DNA of 64,000 nt from Motacilla alba alba (taxonomy: Eukaryota > Chordata > Aves > Passeriformes > Motacillidae), in contig NC_052017.1 in assembly GCF_015832195.1 (NCBI RefSeq), positions 108,412,929-108,476,928 on the forward strand. Reading direction: 5' to 3'. The first letter of the stretch is position 1, and each line of letters starts with the position of its first letter. Shown piece by piece: positions 62,752-64,000 of this stretch. A program made the position numbers and the translations under genes. The notes beneath the pieces were generated by a model that searched no databases, was not told the origin of the DNA, and worked only from the letters and a program-made list of their open reading frames with translations.

Positions 62752-64000
62752 CTGCAAGAGAAAAAAAGGAAGAAAGAGTTCAGAACAGGATGTGAGCTAA
62801 CTCAAGTTGCTCTAATAGAGCTAGCTCATCATTGTAGCATTTCAGTTCCATTATCCCAGTGGGCTTCCCTTTGCAAAGCTACAGGATGCCAGACCAAGAC
62901 CTTGGTTTCTGTGCCTGACCTGTTAGAGATCAGTCTATCTAAAGGGCTGCTCAAGGTAATACAGGGAACGCAGCGCTATAACTTGCTGGTTTAGAACTAC
63001 AAACTCCAAACTTGGAAATAGGAGCTTTGATTATTATCACAAAGCAGCCTACTGTGATATATCAAATCTATTAAAGAGAGCTGAAGCATCAAACTAAGTC
63101 ACACAAAAGTCATTTTTGCTTACTAGTATTTTCCTCAGTTTAGCTAGAATTATTTATCTCAGTTAGAAACATACACTTTGCTAGCAATAGCAGAGATAAT
63201 AGATGTGCACAGCACATCCCCACAGATACATGGCACAAACAGAAGCACTGGGCTGTCATGTGTACCAAGCCCTTCCAACACCAAAGGCCTGGTAAAGAAA
63301 CTGGTTTCCAAGAGCAACAGCAATGATAACTGTGCCCTGTGGGAGGCAACAGGATAAGCAAAGAACTGTAGCTTTGCAACCCCTCCCTTTCAAAAATGCT
63401 AGCTTTTCCAGAATATGCTGTTGCAAAGCTGCTAATTATTGCACTAGCAGAATGCCGATACCCAGGAAGAAAATCCACCTTTGGAGCCACTGCTCGGAAG
63501 GGACCCATCGGATCCCATCTTCCCACTGTAATAAAATGTTCTCAAGGAAAGCTAAAGTTCCTGTAGCTCAGATTCCAACTCTAAAAATGCACAGAGCTAT
63601 CATCTATCTCTGATTTTTAGTCCTAACTTCAATTTATATGCCTATGAAATGAAATGGCAGTGAATAGGTTTTCTTTGGCTTTAAAAGCTGAATAAATACA
63701 GGGAAAATGTGTACTCAGCACAAAATAAGCAATCTGTCACTCAGCTGACTAAATCCACTATGCAGATTTCTGACCTAATGCAAGAGGCCTACTTTCCTCA
63801 GGTTTTGGGAAAGCATTTATAGTACCAAGGTCATTTACTGAAAGGATTATTCAATATCTGAGTGTTTAAAAAAGATTAGAAGAGCATGGTAGTCTAGAAT
63901 CCTAAACTTCTAGAAAAATCAAACAGACTCCTTGAATCCACTGCAACCTCTTGCAGTAGTTTTGAAATTCTGCGACCAACATCCATTAGTTTTCCAGTTT
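62752..64000 (-). other. TRAPPC8: TRAPPC8 intron (partial)
   Basis: The intron 5' of the first visible exon continues to the window edge. The minus-strand open frame 63526-63140 (128 codons) starts just after an AG in TTTATTACAG, but I recognise no TRAPPC8 sequence in it and treat it as chance. Confidence 0.6.

Larger units (their letters stand above)
49105..64000 (-). other. TRAPPC8: TRAPPC8 gene, 3' part (runs off the right edge)
   Basis: This is the transcription unit of trafficking protein particle complex subunit 8, a metazoan TRAPPIII-specific subunit. TRAPPIII activates the Rab1 GTPase in ER-Golgi traffic and autophagosome formation. Five coding exons are recognised in order and phase on the minus strand, all with AG/GT borders. 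They give the last 252 residues and agree almost continuously with the human C-terminus as I remember it. Recognised introns are at 62565-62068 (498 bp), 61965-53914 (8,052 bp), 53767-52197 (1,571 bp) and 52106-50137 (1,970 bp). The intron 5' of the first visible exon extends at least to the window edge. The 5' 80% of the gene lies to the right. In human the next genes are RNF125 upstream and B4GALT6 downstream; neither is seen here. Confidence 0.93.

Noticed and set aside
63140..63526. 128-codon minus-strand frame, possibly the preceding TRAPPC8 exon
   Set aside because: It follows a TTTATTACAG, but the residues match nothing I remember in TRAPPC8 and there is no convincing donor.

Overview
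The window reads as vertebrate nuclear DNA from a bird, most likely a songbird. Evidence is AT-rich non-coding sequence, several CR1 LINE 3' fragments (the dominant bird LINE), and four endogenous-retrovirus LTRs that resemble passerine ERVL/ERVK-type families from memory. The one protein-coding gene I can support is the 3' end of TRAPPC8, on the minus strand. There are no operons, CRISPR arrays, tRNA or rRNA genes.

Right part (about 49.1-64.0 kb): the last five recognised coding exons of TRAPPC8, at 62751-62566, 62067-61966, 53913-53768, 52196-52107 and 50136-49902 (stop at 49904-49902). All have GT-AG borders and compatible phases. Together they encode the C-terminal 252 residues of a protein of about 1,435 residues in human. 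The gene continues past the right edge. A possible 3' UTR runs to about 49.1 kb. Inside the 8-kb intron 61965-53914 lies a 48-bp segment with good splice borders that is open in the TRAPPC8 frame, a candidate cassette exon. A weaker 81-bp candidate lies close by, and there is a run of 27 C.

Left part (1-49.1 kb): no convincing coding exon. In human, B4GALT6 lies beyond the 3' end of TRAPPC8. I looked for its first exon and did not find it, so this part is probably the TRAPPC8-B4GALT6 intergenic interval. It holds CR1 remnants (5.2, 14.9-17.6, 20.8, 35.9 and 37.7 kb), LTRs (11.1-12.2, 19.1-19.5, 30.9-31.3 and 33.6-34.1 kb), microsatellites, an isolated CpG island (39.0-39.6 kb), and a GC-rich but CpG-poor block (24.9-25.2 kb).

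No new multi-gene system is visible. The leads most worth testing are the candidate TRAPPC8 cassette exon, a near-perfect SOX-OCT composite motif at 12.5 kb, the orphan CpG island, a 22-bp perfect palindrome in the last TRAPPC8 intron, and a homeodomain-motif cluster near 3.0 kb. Family names were assigned by eye and from memory, with no database search.
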